From Alphaproteobacteria bacterium (GTDB lineage: Bacteria; Pseudomonadota; Alphaproteobacteria; UBA6615), in NCBI GenBank assembly GCA_028279245.1, contig JANQOE010000003.1, forward strand, positions 1 through 64,000: a stretch of 64,000 nt of DNA. The letters run 5' to 3'. Below the pieces are notes generated by a model. It was not told the DNA's origin and searched no databases. It worked only from the letters and a program-made list of their open reading frames with translations. Positions 23,698-34,558 of the stretch are shown in pieces; position 1 is the first letter of the stretch, and every line of letters begins with the position of its first letter. Position numbers and translations under genes: made by a program.

Positions 23698-25041
23698 GTG
23701 GCTGATCAGGACCCCACAGTCCTCGGCCAGGTCGGCCGCTTCGTCCGCGTCGGCCGGGCCGTCGGCGGCACTGCGGCCCGCCTCGCCGGCAACCGCTATC
23801 TCGGCCTGGATCTCGACCGGGACAAGCATGCCGCCGACTTGAAGCTGGCCCTCGGCGGCTTGAAGGGGCCGTTGATGAAGGCGGCACAAATCCTTGCAAC
23901 GATTCCCGACGCGCTGCCGGCTGAGTACGCGACGGAGCTGAGCCAGCTCCAGGCCAATGCCCCATCCATGGGCTGGCCCTTCGTCAAACGGCGCATGGCG
24001 ACCGAGTTGGGACCCGACTGGCAGGCCAAGTTCAAGTCCTTCGAGCACACCGCCGCCCGCGCCGCGTCCCTTGGCCAGGTCCACCGCGCCACCGATCAGG
24101 ACGACCGGCAACTCGCCTGCAAGCTGCAGTACCCGGACATGGCATCCGCGGTCTCAGCCGACCTCCAGCAGCTTAAGCTGATCTTCGCTATCTACGCGCG
24201 TCGCGACAGCTCCATTAACACATCGCAGATCCACGCCGAGCTGTCAGAACGGCTGCGCGAGGAACTCGATTACGAGCGTGAGGCCAACCACACCCGCATG
24301 TACCGCGAGATGCTCGGCGACGAAGCGAATGTGCACGTGCCGGAGGTCATTGAATCGCTATCCGCCGGACGGCTGCTCACAACGACTTGGTACGACGGCG
24401 AGCCGTTGGCCGCTTACGCCGGGCAGGAAGACGCCGACCGCAACACTGTCGCCTACAACATGTTCCGCGCTTGGTACGTGCCGTTCTACTTCTATGGGGT
24501 CATTCATGGTGACCCTCACCTCGGCAACTACACGGTCCGCCCCGAAGATGCTTCCGTGAATTTGTTCGACTTCGGTTGTATCCGCGTGTTCCAGCCGAAA
24601 TTCGTCGGCGGCGTCATCGACCTTTACAACGCCCTGCGCACCGACGACGAAGCACTGGCCGTGCACGCCTACGAGACCTGGGGCTTCAAGGATCTGAGCC
24701 GCGAAACGGTCCGCGTCCTCAATATCTGGGCGAACTTCGTTTACGCGCCGATCATGGACGACCGTACCCAACGCATTCAGGAATCCGAGTCCGGCCTCTA
24801 CGGCGCCAACATTGCCCACCAGGTGCACCAGGAACTGCGCAGCACCGGCTCAGTGACTCCGCCGCGTGAATTCGTGCTGATGGACCGGGCGGCGATCGGC
24901 CTTGGTTCGGTGTTCCTGCGGCTGAAAGCGGAGATCAACTGGCACCGCTTATTCCATGATTTAATTGATGGTTTCGACTTGGCCGGGTTGGAGCAACGGC
25001 AGGCCGAAATGCTGACCCGCCACCGCCTGCCCCTGCCATGA
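23698..25041 (+). CDS. ABC1/AarF/UbiB family atypical kinase
   Basis: KLALGGLKGPLMKAAQILATIPDALPAEY (KxGQ-like region), YGVIHGDPHLGNYTVRPED, LFDFGCIRVF; GTG start abutting previous stop. Confidence 0.9.
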   Translation: MADQDPTVLGQVGRFVRVGRAVGGTAARLAGNRYLGLDLDRDKHAADLKLALGGLKGPLMKAAQILATIPDALPAEYATELSQLQANAPSMGWPFVKRRMATELGPDWQAKFKSFEHTAARAASLGQVHRATDQDDRQLACKLQYPDMASAVSADLQQLKLIFAIYARRDSSINTSQIHAELSERLREELDYEREANHTRMYREMLGDEANVHVPEVIESLSAGRLLTTTWYDGEPLAAYAGQEDADRNTVAYNMFRAWYVPFYFYGVIHGDPHLGNYTVRPEDASVNLFDFGCIRVFQPKFVGGVIDLYNALRTDDEALAVHAYETWGFKDLSRETVRVLNIWANFVYAPIMDDRTQRIQESESGLYGANIAHQVHQELRSTGSVTPPREFVLMDRAAIGLGSVFLRLKAEINWHRLFHDLIDGFDLAGLEQRQAEMLTRHRLPLP

Positions 25042-25586
25042 GGCCACGCGGCTGGATCCACGCCTTGGCGGCCGCAGCGCTGCTTCTGGGGCTCTCAGCG
25101 ACCTACAGCCAGGCCCAAAACGTCGACCTCGACCACGACACCGCCGTCGAGTTGGCCGCTCTGCCGATCCTCCGCGGCCCCAGTCTCGACCCACAGGCGC
25201 TGCAAACCCGCCCAACCATCGTCGCCTTCTTCGCCAGTTGGTGCGCCCCTTGCCGCGCTGGCTTCGTTGAGTTCCGCAAACTCATTGAGCAGGCCGGGGC
25301 GGACAACCTGACGGTGATCGCCGTCAACTGGCTGGAGGATGCCGGCCACTATCCTGGCGAGAGCTTCCGGCTGCAGCGGTTGCTCGACCGGGTCGCGCCG
25401 CACATCACCGTTCTTGAGGGGAACGACGAGATCAGCGCCCGCTTTGGCGGGGTCGACATTCTGCCGACGCTGTTCGTCTTCGACCAAGCCGGCAACGAGT
25501 CGTTCCGCTTCGTCTACGACGGCGTTTCGCCGCCATCCCACCCCGACGCGGCGGAGCTATTTGAGGCCCTCGTCGCGCATCGGTAG
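25038..25586 (+). CDS. TlpA/thioredoxin-like secreted disulfide reductase
   Basis: N-terminal signal sequence; FFASWCAPCRAGFVEF CXXC motif. Confidence 0.9.
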   Translation: MRPRGWIHALAAAALLLGLSATYSQAQNVDLDHDTAVELAALPILRGPSLDPQALQTRPTIVAFFASWCAPCRAGFVEFRKLIEQAGADNLTVIAVNWLEDAGHYPGESFRLQRLLDRVAPHITVLEGNDEISARFGGVDILPTLFVFDQAGNESFRFVYDGVSPPSHPDAAELFEALVAHR

Positions 25587-25668
25587 CACCCCTTGTCCTA
25601 GCGCGCCTCCCAAGGCAAATTAGCGCCCGTCCAAAATAACTCCTTCTCCGCAATAGCGGATCACATAC

Positions 25669-26886
25669 ATGAAGATCGCCATCCCGAGAGAGCGCCGGCC
25701 GCATGAGCAGCGGGTCGCGGCAACCCCTGAAACCGTCAAGCGGTTTTGCAGCCTTGGTGCCGAGGTCGCTGTGGAGACCGGCGCCGGTGCCGCCGCATCC
25801 TATCTGGATGATGCCTATGAGGAGGCCGGGGCGACCATCGTCCCGGATGCCGGCGGCGCCTTTGCCGACGCCGACCTGGTCCTCAAGGTGCAGCGGCCGA
25901 TGACCGCTGAGGAGGGCCGGGATGAGTTAAGCCAGATCCCCGACGGCACCATGCTCGTCGCCCAGCTCAACCCCTACGGGTCGGAATTTGAGATCGCCCT
26001 GCGCGCCTATGTGCGCAAGCGGATCGATGCTTTCGCCCTGGAACTGACGCCCCGCATCACCCGCGCCCAGTCGATGGACATCTTGAGTTCTCAGTCCAAC
26101 TTGTCGGGCTACCGGGCGGTGCTCGACGCCGTTTACGAGTTCGGGCGGGCAATGCCTATGATGATGACCGCCGCCGGCCGCATCAATCCAGCCAAGGTGT
26201 TCGTGATGGGCGCGGGCGTCGCCGGCCTCCAGGCGATCGCCACGGCGCGCCGGCTCGGCGCCATTGTCTCCGCCACCGACGTCCGGCCGGTCGCCAAGGA
26301 GCAGGTCGAGAGCCTGGGCGCCTCCTTCGTCATGGTTGAGAGCGAGGAAGCGGCCTCCGCCGAGACCAGCGGCGGCTATGCCAAGGAAATGTCCGAGGAC
26401 TACCAGCGCCGCCAAGCCGAGCTAATCGCCGAAACGATCAAGTCCCAGGACATCGTCATCACCACCGCCCTGATCCCTGGGCGTCCCGCACCGACCCTGG
26501 TGACGGAGGAGATGGTGACGACGATGAAGCCGGGTTCGGTCATCGTCGACCTGGCGGTCGAACAAGGCGGCAACTGTCCCCTGTCGAAAGCGGGCAAGAC
26601 CACCCGGGTTCACGATGTGACCATCGTCGGACCGGTGAACCTGCCGTCCCGGCTCGCCGCCGACGCCTCGGCCCTCTACGCCCGCAACGTGCTGAACTTC
26701 GTGACCCCAATGATCGACAAGGAAAACAAGAAGATCGCGGTCGATTGGGAAGATGAAATCATCACCGGCACCTGCCTGACCCGGGGCGGTGACGTCGTCC
26801 ATCCGAACTTCAAGCCAGAGCAGCCGGCGCCTGAACCGGCCCCCGCTGCCCCTCCATCCGAAGACCAAGACCAAGCCGGAGCCTGA
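25669..26886 (+). CDS. pntAA: NAD(P) transhydrogenase subunit alpha part 1
   Basis: MKIAIPRERRPHEQRVAATPETVKRF, VMGAGVAGLQAIATARRLGAIV; followed by pntAB and pntB. Confidence 0.96.
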   Translation: MKIAIPRERRPHEQRVAATPETVKRFCSLGAEVAVETGAGAAASYLDDAYEEAGATIVPDAGGAFADADLVLKVQRPMTAEEGRDELSQIPDGTMLVAQLNPYGSEFEIALRAYVRKRIDAFALELTPRITRAQSMDILSSQSNLSGYRAVLDAVYEFGRAMPMMMTAAGRINPAKVFVMGAGVAGLQAIATARRLGAIVSATDVRPVAKEQVESLGASFVMVESEEAASAETSGGYAKEMSEDYQRRQAELIAETIKSQDIVITTALIPGRPAPTLVTEEMVTTMKPGSVIVDLAVEQGGNCPLSKAGKTTRVHDVTIVGPVNLPSRLAADASALYARNVLNFVTPMIDKENKKIAVDWEDEIITGTCLTRGGDVVHPNFKPEQPAPEPAPAAPPSEDQDQAGA

Positions 26887-26889
26887 CGT

Positions 26890-27318
26890 ATGGACCCAGC
26901 AACTCTTGCGGAGAACGCCGCGGCGCTCGCCAATGAGGCGCAGCGCCTGGCCGGCGAACTCGAAGGCGTCGCCGAGCGGGCAGCGGCCCTGGCCGGTGAG
27001 GCCACCCAGGTGGTCGCCACTTCCGCCGCCACCGGCAGCGACCCGTTCGTCTTCCTGTTCACTGTTTTCGTCCTGGCGGTATTCGTCGGCTACTACGTGG
27101 TCTGGAGCGTCACTCCGGCACTTCACTCGCCGCTGATGGCCGTCACCAACGCCATTTCGTCGGTGATCGTGGTCGGCGCCCTAATTGCCGCTGGCCCCAG
27201 CGACTTCTCTCTTTCCAAATTCTTCGGCTTCTTGGCAGTGGTTCTGGCCTCGGTGAACATCTTCGGTGGTTTCATCGTGACCCAGCGCATGCTGTCGATG
27301 TTCCGCCGCAGCAAGTAG
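26890..27318 (+). CDS. pntAB: NAD(P) transhydrogenase subunit alpha part 2
   Basis: TM protein: [44 protein letters not shown]. Confidence 0.96.
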   Translation: MDPATLAENAAALANEAQRLAGELEGVAERAAALAGEATQVVATSAATGSDPFVFLFTVFVLAVFVGYYVVWSVTPALHSPLMAVTNAISSVIVVGALIAAGPSDFSLSKFFGFLAVVLASVNIFGGFIVTQRMLSMFRRSK

Positions 27319-27330
27319 GCGACCAAGTCC

Positions 27331-28725
27331 ATGTCCAGCAGCGTGTCGGCCTTCGCCTACATCATCGCCAGCATTTGTTTCATCATGGCCCTCCGGGGCC
27401 TGAGTTCCCCGGTAACCGCGCGCCGCGGCAATCTGTTCGGCATCGCCGGCATGGCGATTGCCGTGGTCGCTACCCTGGCGCTGCCCCAGGTCATGTCCTT
27501 CGGCACGATCATTGTGGGCGTGCTGATCGGCGGGACAATCGGCACGGTCATCGCCCGCCGCATCGAAATGACGGCCCTGCCACAGCTCGTTGCCGCGTTT
27601 CACTCGCTGGTCGGCTTGGCCGCCGTGTTCGTTGCCGCCGCGGCCTTCTATGCGCCGGAAACGCTGGGCATCGGCACGGCCGACGATATCAAGACCGCCA
27701 GCCTGATCGAGATGTCCATCGGTGTCGCCATTGGCGCCATCACCTTCACCGGCTCGGTCATCGCCTTCGGCAAGCTGCAAGGTATCCTGTCCGGCAAGCC
27801 GGTGGTCTTCGGTGGCCAGCATCTGCTTAACCTAGTCCTCGGCATTGTCCTGCTGTTGCTGGTCGTTTGGTTCGTGACCAGCGAGTCCGGCTTTGTTTTC
27901 TGGCTGATCGTCATTCTGTCCCTGGCCATCGGCATCCTCATCATCGTGCCGATCGGCGGCGCCGACATGCCGGTCGTCGTCTCGATGCTCAATTCCTACT
28001 CGGGCTGGGCCGCCGCTGGGATCGGCTTCACCCTCGAGAACCCGTTGCTGATCATTACCGGCGCCCTGGTTGGCTCCTCCGGCGCCATCCTCAGCTACAT
28101 CATGTGCAAGGGCATGAACCGGTCCTTCTTCAACGTGATCCTTGGCGGCTTCGGCGGCGAAGCGGCGGGTCCCGGTGAGGATATGGGCGACAAGACGGTG
28201 CGCCAGGGCGCGGCCGACGACGCGGCGTTCATCATGTCCCAAGCCAAGTCGATCATCATCGTACCGGGCTACGGCATGGCCGTGGCCCAGGCCCAGCACT
28301 CGCTGCGGGAAATGGTCGACCAGCTCAAGACCCGTGGCGTCGAGGTCCGTTACGCCATCCACCCCGTCGCCGGCCGCATGCCCGGCCACATGAACGTGCT
28401 GTTGGCCGAAGCCAGCGTGCCCTACGATGAGGTGCTGGAACTCGACGAGATCAACCGCGACTTCACCATGACCGACGTCGCCTTTGTCATCGGCGCCAAC
28501 GACATCACCAACCCGTCGGCGAAGACGGACAAGGCGAGCCCAATCTACGGCATGCCGGTGCTGAACGTTGAAGAGTCGGGGACCGTGCTGTTCGTCAAAC
28601 GCTCCCTGGCGTCAGGTTACGCCGGCGTCGACAACTCCCTGTTCTACCGCGACAACACGATGATGCTGTTCGGCGACGCCAAGAAGATGTGCGACGACAT
28701 CATCAAGGCGCTGGAGAATATCTAG
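27331..28725 (+). CDS. pntB: NAD(P) transhydrogenase subunit beta
   Basis: GGADMPVVVSMLNSYSGWAAAGIGF, IVPGYGMAVAQAQH, HPVAGRMPGHMNVLLAEA. Confidence 0.97.
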   Translation: MSSSVSAFAYIIASICFIMALRGLSSPVTARRGNLFGIAGMAIAVVATLALPQVMSFGTIIVGVLIGGTIGTVIARRIEMTALPQLVAAFHSLVGLAAVFVAAAAFYAPETLGIGTADDIKTASLIEMSIGVAIGAITFTGSVIAFGKLQGILSGKPVVFGGQHLLNLVLGIVLLLLVVWFVTSESGFVFWLIVILSLAIGILIIVPIGGADMPVVVSMLNSYSGWAAAGIGFTLENPLLIITGALVGSSGAILSYIMCKGMNRSFFNVILGGFGGEAAGPGEDMGDKTVRQGAADDAAFIMSQAKSIIIVPGYGMAVAQAQHSLREMVDQLKTRGVEVRYAIHPVAGRMPGHMNVLLAEASVPYDEVLELDEINRDFTMTDVAFVIGANDITNPSAKTDKASPIYGMPVLNVEESGTVLFVKRSLASGYAGVDNSLFYRDNTMMLFGDAKKMCDDIIKALENI

Positions 28726-28781
28726 CTGCCCGTATGACGTCTGGCGTGGGCTCCAGCTGGAGACCTGATAGGCGTTAGCCA

Positions 28782-28862
28782 ATGAATAGGAAACAGAGAT
28801 CCACGCTCGCGATCCTCGTCGCGATCGCCGTGGCGGTCTTCGTCGCCGTTACCAACAGTTAG
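28782..28862 (+). CDS. Possible 26-aa single-pass membrane microprotein
   Basis: ATG..TAG reads MNRKQRSTLAILVAIAVAVFVAVTNS; basic N-terminus followed by a hydrophobic helix; GC-rich third positions. Below the ORF-track size cutoff; RBS is weak. Confidence 0.4.
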   Translation: MNRKQRSTLAILVAIAVAVFVAVTNS

Positions 28863-28972
28863 AACAGAGCACGCTGTTTTCGGCCCCGCCGGATCAGCCG
28901 TTTATCGCACAGCTCCACGGTGGCGCTGTGTCGGCGGGCCACCGCGCGACGAGGCGCATCATGCCCGACATC

Positions 28973-28998
28973 AAAAGCGGCGCCCCACTGGAGCGCCG
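28973..28998 (-). terminator. Rho-independent terminator of rpsU
   Basis: Minus strand CGGCGCTCC-AGT-GGGGCGCCG hairpin followed by CTTTT, about 35 nt after the rpsU stop. Confidence 0.75.
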
Positions 28999-29032
28999 TC
29001 ACCAATAATCCGACTTGTCGACTGGGAGAGGC

Positions 29033-29230
29033 TTAGGAGCCTTCTCGTTCCTTCCGCTTGCGGGCCAGCTTCCGCGCCCGGCGGATCGCTTCCGCCTTCT
29101 CGCGCGCACGCTTCTCCGACGGCTTCTCGTAGGAGCGGCGGAGCTTCATTTCACGAAAGATCCCCTCGCGCTGCATCTTTTTCTTCAGCGCCTTCAGAGC
29201 TTGATCGACGTTATTGTCGCGAACGACCAC
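29033..29230 (-). CDS. rpsU: 30S ribosomal protein bS21
   Basis: [58 protein letters not shown]. Confidence 0.97.
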   Translation of the reverse strand: MVVRDNNVDQALKALKKKMQREGIFREMKLRRSYEKPSEKRAREKAEAIRRARKLARKRKEREGS

Positions 29231-29338
29231 CTGGACGATGGCTAGGTCCTCCTAGTAGGCACGAGTACTAACGGGCCGGGAGCACCCAGCCGGGAAGCGC
29301 GCGAAATAGCACATGGCGGTCCGTCTGCCAAGCGGATC

Positions 29339-30235
29339 TTAACGGCGGACCGAGCGGGGATCGATGGCATCCTGCAGGCCGTCCCCCAGGAAATTGAAGG
29401 CCATCACCGTCACAAAAATCATTAACCCTGGGAAAACCGCCAGCCAAGGCGCCGTGGAGATCAGCTCCTGCGCATTGGTCAGCATATTGCCCCAAGAGGG
29501 GATCGGCGGCTGGATTCCGAGCCCCAGGAAACTGAGTACGGCCTCCAGCAGCATGATGGCCCCGATGCTCAGGGTCGTCGCCACCACCACCGGGGAGAGC
29601 ACGTTCGGCAGGATGTGCCGCACCATGATCCGGCCATTGCTCTGCCCCAGCCCCTGCGCTGCCAGCACAAACTCCCGGGTCCGTACGGAGAGGGTCGCCG
29701 CCCGCACCAGCCGCGCGACCGTCGTCCAGCCCACCAGACCAATGATGAAGATGATCCGGTAAAGGCTGACATTCTCGTTCTGGGCCACGGCCGCCGGCAG
29801 CGGCAGCTTGCTGAGGTCGAGCGCCGCCAGCACGATCAGCAGCGGCAGCACCGGTAGCGCGATGACGCCATCAGTGAAGCGCATCAACAACGTATCGAAC
29901 CGCCCGCCATAGTATCCCGCCAGCAGGCCGACCGTCGTGCCGATCACCGCCGCCACTACGGCGGCCACCAACCCAACCAGCAATGACACCCGCCCCCCGA
30001 ACAGCAGCCGCAACAGCACGTCGCGCCCCGCCTCGTCGGTACCGAGCCAATGCTCGGCGCTGGGCGGCGCCAGCCGGTTGAACAAATCAACCCGCGTCGC
30101 ATCCAAACCGAGCGCCGCCTCGATCAACGGGGCCGCCAATGCCGCCGCCGCAATCAGGATGATCAGGCCAGCGCTCACCAGCGCCAATCCATGCTGCCGG
30201 AACCGGTACCAATAGAGCCGCCCGCGGCCGCCCAT
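29339..30235 (-). CDS. Peptide/nickel-type ABC transporter permease (DppC/OppC-like)
   Basis: GTDEAGRDVLLRLLFGGRVSLLVGL, EAVLSFLGLGIQPPIPSWGNML. Confidence 0.93.
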   Translation of the reverse strand: MGGRGRLYWYRFRQHGLALVSAGLIILIAAAALAAPLIEAALGLDATRVDLFNRLAPPSAEHWLGTDEAGRDVLLRLLFGGRVSLLVGLVAAVVAAVIGTTVGLLAGYYGGRFDTLLMRFTDGVIALPVLPLLIVLAALDLSKLPLPAAVAQNENVSLYRIIFIIGLVGWTTVARLVRAATLSVRTREFVLAAQGLGQSNGRIMVRHILPNVLSPVVVATTLSIGAIMLLEAVLSFLGLGIQPPIPSWGNMLTNAQELISTAPWLAVFPGLMIFVTVMAFNFLGDGLQDAIDPRSVRR

Positions 30236-31200
30236 CAGACCTCCCGCCCCCGGTAGCTGATCCGCGGGTCGAGCACGGCATAGCCGATATCGGCGAGGAA
30301 GTTCCCGAGCAATACCACAAACGTCGCCAGCAACAGCGCTACCAGCGCCATGTTGAAATCATTGCCCATGATCGAGTCGAAGATCAGCTTGCCCATACCG
30401 AGATAGGCAAACACCGTCTCCGTCACCAACGCCCCGGAAAACAGCGCTCCAAAGTCGAGCGCCAGGATCGTCACCAGGGGCAGCATCGCATTGCGCAGCG
30501 CGTGGCCATAGATCAGCCGCTTGTTGCTGACGCCCTTCGCCATGGCCGTCCGCACGAAGTCCTGCCGCAAAACCTCGATCATCGACGCCCGCATGAAGCG
30601 GGTATGCCCGGCGAGACTGGCGAGCGACAAAGTCACCACCGGCATGATCAAGAACGGCAGCCGCGCCAGGAACCCGCTATCGTCGACCGGTGCGATACCA
30701 CCCGCCGGCAGGACGCCCCAGGTCACGGCAAACAACAGGATCATCAGCAGCCCGAACCAGAAGGCGGGCACCGAGATCCCGGCAAAGCAGAACAGGTTGA
30801 CGGCATGATCGGTCGTCGAATGCCGGCGCACCGCCGCGATGACCCCCAGCGGGATCGACAACGCGATCGCCAACAGACTGCTCAATCCCAGCAGGATCAG
30901 CGTGTTGCCCAACCGCGGCAGCAGAATGTCGAACACCGGCTGCGTGTAGGTCCGCGAATAGCCGAAATCGCCGCCCAGCGCCGGGATCAGCCAGTTCCAG
31001 TAGCGTTCCCAGATCGGCAAGTCGAGCCCATGCAGGCTGCGCAGGCGATTGGCATCGGCCGGTGTCAAATTCGGATTGGAGGCGACCATCAGGTCGATCG
31101 GGTCACCCGGCATCAGCCCGATCAGGCTGAAGATCACAAACGACATGAGCGCCATCACGACGACCATCTGCGCCAGTCGGCCGATGGCGAACGCGAACAC
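30235..31200 (-). CDS. Peptide/nickel-type ABC transporter permease (DppB/OppB-like)
   Basis: GDFGYSRTYTQPVFDILLPRLGNTL, GHTRFMRASMIEVLRQDFVRTAMAKGVS. Confidence 0.93.
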   Translation of the reverse strand: MFAFAIGRLAQMVVVMALMSFVIFSLIGLMPGDPIDLMVASNPNLTPADANRLRSLHGLDLPIWERYWNWLIPALGGDFGYSRTYTQPVFDILLPRLGNTLILLGLSSLLAIALSIPLGVIAAVRRHSTTDHAVNLFCFAGISVPAFWFGLLMILLFAVTWGVLPAGGIAPVDDSGFLARLPFLIMPVVTLSLASLAGHTRFMRASMIEVLRQDFVRTAMAKGVSNKRLIYGHALRNAMLPLVTILALDFGALFSGALVTETVFAYLGMGKLIFDSIMGNDFNMALVALLLATFVVLLGNFLADIGYAVLDPRISYRGREV

Positions 31201-31252
31201 CGCCTAGCGCCGGCGGCGCCTCAGCGCCAGGTAAGAAGCGACCCTGTGGGGG

Positions 31253-32044
31253 TCAGTGCTGATCCGCCCAGACCTTTCGCTTCACGGCATAGAAAATGCC
31301 GGTCAGAAACAGCAGGAAGATCATGACTCGGAAGCCGAGCTGCTTGCGTTCGGTCGCATGGGGGTCGGAGACCCAGGTCAGAAATGCCGAGACATCCCGC
31401 GACATCTGACTGACGGTCGCCGGCGTACCGTCCACATACTCAACCATATCGTCAAACAACGGGTTAGGCATGCCGATCTGCGAACCGCGGAAAAACGGAT
31501 TGTAGTTCAGCCCGGCTTGCAGTTCGACGTCCGCCGCCGGCTCTTCGTCATACCCGGTCAGGATCGAGTAGACGTAGTCGGCCCCATGGTGACGCTGCTC
31601 GTAAGGCACCCAGCGGGGCGAGAACGCCGGCACAATCAGGCTCATATCCGGCGGCAACGCCCCACCGTTCGCCGCCCGTGCTGCTTCGTCATTGGGGAAT
31701 GGGCTCGGAAAGAAATCCGAGGGCAGGCCCGGCCGTTCGAACGAATCGCCGAACTCGTCGGGACCATCGGTAATCTGGAAGGTCGCGGCCAGCGCCTTGA
31801 TCTGTTCCTCGTTCAGCCCGATGCCCTCCAGATGCCGGAAGGCAATGTACTTCAGCGAATGGCAGGCGGCGCAAACGTCCTGATAGACCTGATAGCCGCG
31901 CTGCAGTTCCTGATTGTCGAACTCGCCGAACAGGCCTTGAAACGACCAATCCTGGATCTTTGGCGGCTTTCCACCCTCCGCCGCCAGCGCCGCCCCGGAG
32001 AAAACGACTGTCGCGGCGACCGCCACCCCTACCAACCGGATCAT
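31253..32044 (-). CDS. petC: Cytochrome c1 of the bc1 complex
   Basis: [15 protein letters not shown] heme-binding motif, C-terminal TM anchor; operon with cytochrome b and Rieske protein. Confidence 0.95.
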   Translation of the reverse strand: MIRLVGVAVAATVVFSGAALAAEGGKPPKIQDWSFQGLFGEFDNQELQRGYQVYQDVCAACHSLKYIAFRHLEGIGLNEEQIKALAATFQITDGPDEFGDSFERPGLPSDFFPSPFPNDEAARAANGGALPPDMSLIVPAFSPRWVPYEQRHHGADYVYSILTGYDEEPAADVELQAGLNYNPFFRGSQIGMPNPLFDDMVEYVDGTPATVSQMSRDVSAFLTWVSDPHATERKQLGFRVMIFLLFLTGIFYAVKRKVWADQH

Positions 32045-33360
32045 CGGGCTTTCTCCATCCGTTGTGCAGTCGCGCCGGCCGGGGCACCCCCACCCGCGCG
32101 GTTCGCCGGCAGCACCGCCTCCGAAATACTGGCCGGCAACGGCCGTGGCCGCTCGATCTTGCCGAGCAAAGGCAACAAGATCAGGAAGTGGAAGAAGTAG
32201 TAGAGCGTGCCGATTTGCCCCAAGACGATGAACCGCACACCTAGTGGCGATAGATCGTCAGGCTGATTGCCGCCGACATAACCAAGCAGAATCATATCCA
32301 GCACCAGGATCCAGAAAAACCACTTGTAGGTCGGCCGGAAGCGGCAACTCCGGACCTTCGAGGTGTCGAGCCACGGCAGCAGGAACAACACGAAGATCGA
32401 ACCGAACATCGCCAGTACGCCGGCCAGTTTGGCATCGATGAACAGGATGTCCGGCACCGACCGCAGGATCGCAAAGAACGGTAGGAAGTACCATTCCGGC
32501 AAGATCTCCAGCGGCGTAACCAACGGATCCGCCGGCACGAAGTTCTCCGGCTCGCCGAACCAATTCGGCGCAAAGAATACAAACCCGGCGTAGACCAACA
32601 GGAACACGCAGAGGCCGAAGCTGTCCTTCATCGTGTAGTACGGATGGAACGGCACCGTATCCTGCGGCCCCTTCGGATCGATGCCCAGCGGGTTGTTCGA
32701 GCCATGCACGTGCAGCGCGATCACGTGCAGCACGACCACGCCGACGATCAGGAAGGGCAACAGGAAATGCAGCGTGAAGAACCGGTTCAGTGTCGGGTTG
32801 TCGACGGTGAACCCACCCCACAGCCACGTGACGATCCCGTCACCGACCAGCGGGATAGCCGAGAACAGGTTGGTGATGACCGTCGCGCCCCAGAAGCTCA
32901 ACTGGCCCCAAGGCAGCACGTAGCCCATGAACGCCGTCGCCATCATCAGCAGCAGGATGACGACACCGAGCATCCACAACAGCTCACGCGGCGCCTTGTA
33001 GGAGCCGTAGTAGAGCCCGCGGCCCATATGAATGTAGATCACCAAGAAGAAGAATGAGGCGCCGTTCATATGCAGGAAGCGGAGGAGCCAGCCGAAATTG
33101 ACGTCCCGCATGATCCGCTGCACGGAATCGAACGCCATTTCGGTGTTCGCCGTGTACTGCATCGCCAGCAACAGCCCGGTGGCAATCATCGTCACCAGGA
33201 TGAACATCGCCAGCGCGCCGAAGTTCCACCAGTAGTTAAAGTTCCGCGGCGCCGGGTATTCGCCGTATTCCTTCTGCAGGTAGGAGAAGACCGGCAACCG
33301 GCTGTCGACCCAGTTGACGAAACCGCCCGGTTTGCCTGCCGCGGGTGATCCAGCACTCAT
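32041..33360 (-). CDS. petB: Cytochrome b of the bc1 complex
   Basis: [46 protein letters not shown]. Confidence 0.97.
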   Translation of the reverse strand: MSAGSPAAGKPGGFVNWVDSRLPVFSYLQKEYGEYPAPRNFNYWWNFGALAMFILVTMIATGLLLAMQYTANTEMAFDSVQRIMRDVNFGWLLRFLHMNGASFFFLVIYIHMGRGLYYGSYKAPRELLWMLGVVILLLMMATAFMGYVLPWGQLSFWGATVITNLFSAIPLVGDGIVTWLWGGFTVDNPTLNRFFTLHFLLPFLIVGVVVLHVIALHVHGSNNPLGIDPKGPQDTVPFHPYYTMKDSFGLCVFLLVYAGFVFFAPNWFGEPENFVPADPLVTPLEILPEWYFLPFFAILRSVPDILFIDAKLAGVLAMFGSIFVLFLLPWLDTSKVRSCRFRPTYKWFFWILVLDMILLGYVGGNQPDDLSPLGVRFIVLGQIGTLYYFFHFLILLPLLGKIERPRPLPASISEAVLPANRAGGGAPAGATAQRMEKAR

Positions 33361-33372
33361 AACGCGCCTCGC

Positions 33373-33912
33373 TTAACCGATACGGATAGTGGTGTCGTCC
33401 AGGAACGTATATTCGGGAACCGGCAGGTTCGTCGGCGCCGGCCCGCTGCGAATCCGACCCGAGGTGTCGTAGACCGAGCCGTGGCACGGGCAGAACCAGC
33501 CGCCGAATTCGCCGGTCACCTCGCCCGGCTTCTGACCGACCGGAATGCAGCCGAGATGCGTGCAAACGCCCACGACAACCAGCCATTCCGGCTTCTGCAC
33601 CCGCGCCGAATCGGGCTCTGGGTCGGGCAGGTCGTCGAGCGCCGTCGCCTCCGCGTCGGCAATCTGTTCCGGTGTCCGGTGATCGATGAAGACCGGGGAG
33701 CCGCGCCACTTCACGGTCACGCGCTGCCCGACTTCGATGGCGGACAAGTCCACTTCAGTCGATGAGAGGGCCAAGACGTCCTGGGACGGGTTCATAGAGC
33801 TGATGAACGGCCAGACGGTGTATCCCACGCCAACCGCCGAGAATGCGGCTGCCGTCAACATCAGAAAATCACGGCGGCTTTCGCCGTGCTCTCCGTGCGC
33901 CTGATCTGTCAT
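33373..33912 (-). CDS. petA: Ubiquinol-cytochrome c reductase Rieske iron-sulfur subunit
   Basis: [10 protein letters not shown] and [15 protein letters not shown] Rieske motifs; [19 protein letters not shown]-like signal anchor. Confidence 0.96.
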   Translation of the reverse strand: MTDQAHGEHGESRRDFLMLTAAAFSAVGVGYTVWPFISSMNPSQDVLALSSTEVDLSAIEVGQRVTVKWRGSPVFIDHRTPEQIADAEATALDDLPDPEPDSARVQKPEWLVVVGVCTHLGCIPVGQKPGEVTGEFGGWFCPCHGSVYDTSGRIRSGPAPTNLPVPEYTFLDDTTIRIG

Positions 33913-34087
33913 AACGATCCCTTCTTCCCGCGGGCCCATCTACAGGGGGAGGAAAGGTGGGTGGCGCCCCAACGGCAATGCGACCCCGTGCCGCACAACC
34001 GACCCCCCTGGCGACTGAAACCGGCGTCCGTATAGTCGAAAAAGAGCGCCCTGCAAAGAGCGCGAGCCTAGGGACCGAATTCATCCG

Positions 34088-34558
34088 ATGCGCCTCGCCC
34101 TGTATCAGCCCGACATTCCGCAGAACACCGGTGCGCTGTTTCGCTTAAGCGCCTGCCTCGGCACCCCGGTCGACGTCATCGAGCCCTGCGGCTTCGTGCT
34201 GACGGATCAGCGCCTACGGCGCACGGTGATGGATTACATGCCCCACGTCGAATGGCGGCGGCACGACTCTTGGTCGACATTTCTGGCCGCGCAACCGGCG
34301 GCGCAGCGTCTTGTGCTACTGACGACCCGGTCGACCGTCCCCCACACAGCGCTCGCTTACCGGCCGGACGACACCTTAGTGTTGGGCCGTGAGTCGGCCG
34401 GCGTACCGGACGAGGTGCACGCCCGTTGCGATGCATCGGTCCGTGTGCCATTGGCAGCGGGTACAAGGTCGCTCAACGTCGTCACCGCCGCAGCCATTGT
34501 CTTGGCCGAGGCCCTACGCCAAACCGATGGTTTCGCGCAACTGGAGGAGCATCCATGA
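34088..34558 (+). CDS. trmL: tRNA (cytidine(34)-2'-O)-methyltransferase
   Basis: [30 protein letters not shown] motifs [29 protein letters not shown]. Confidence 0.94.
   Translation: MRLALYQPDIPQNTGALFRLSACLGTPVDVIEPCGFVLTDQRLRRTVMDYMPHVEWRRHDSWSTFLAAQPAAQRLVLLTTRSTVPHTALAYRPDDTLVLGRESAGVPDEVHARCDASVRVPLAAGTRSLNVVTAAAIVLAEALRQTDGFAQLEEHP

Noticed and set aside
25587-25668. Possible ncRNA or attenuator upstream of pntAA
   Set aside because: Gap is about 80 bp and shows no convincing hairpin or motif.
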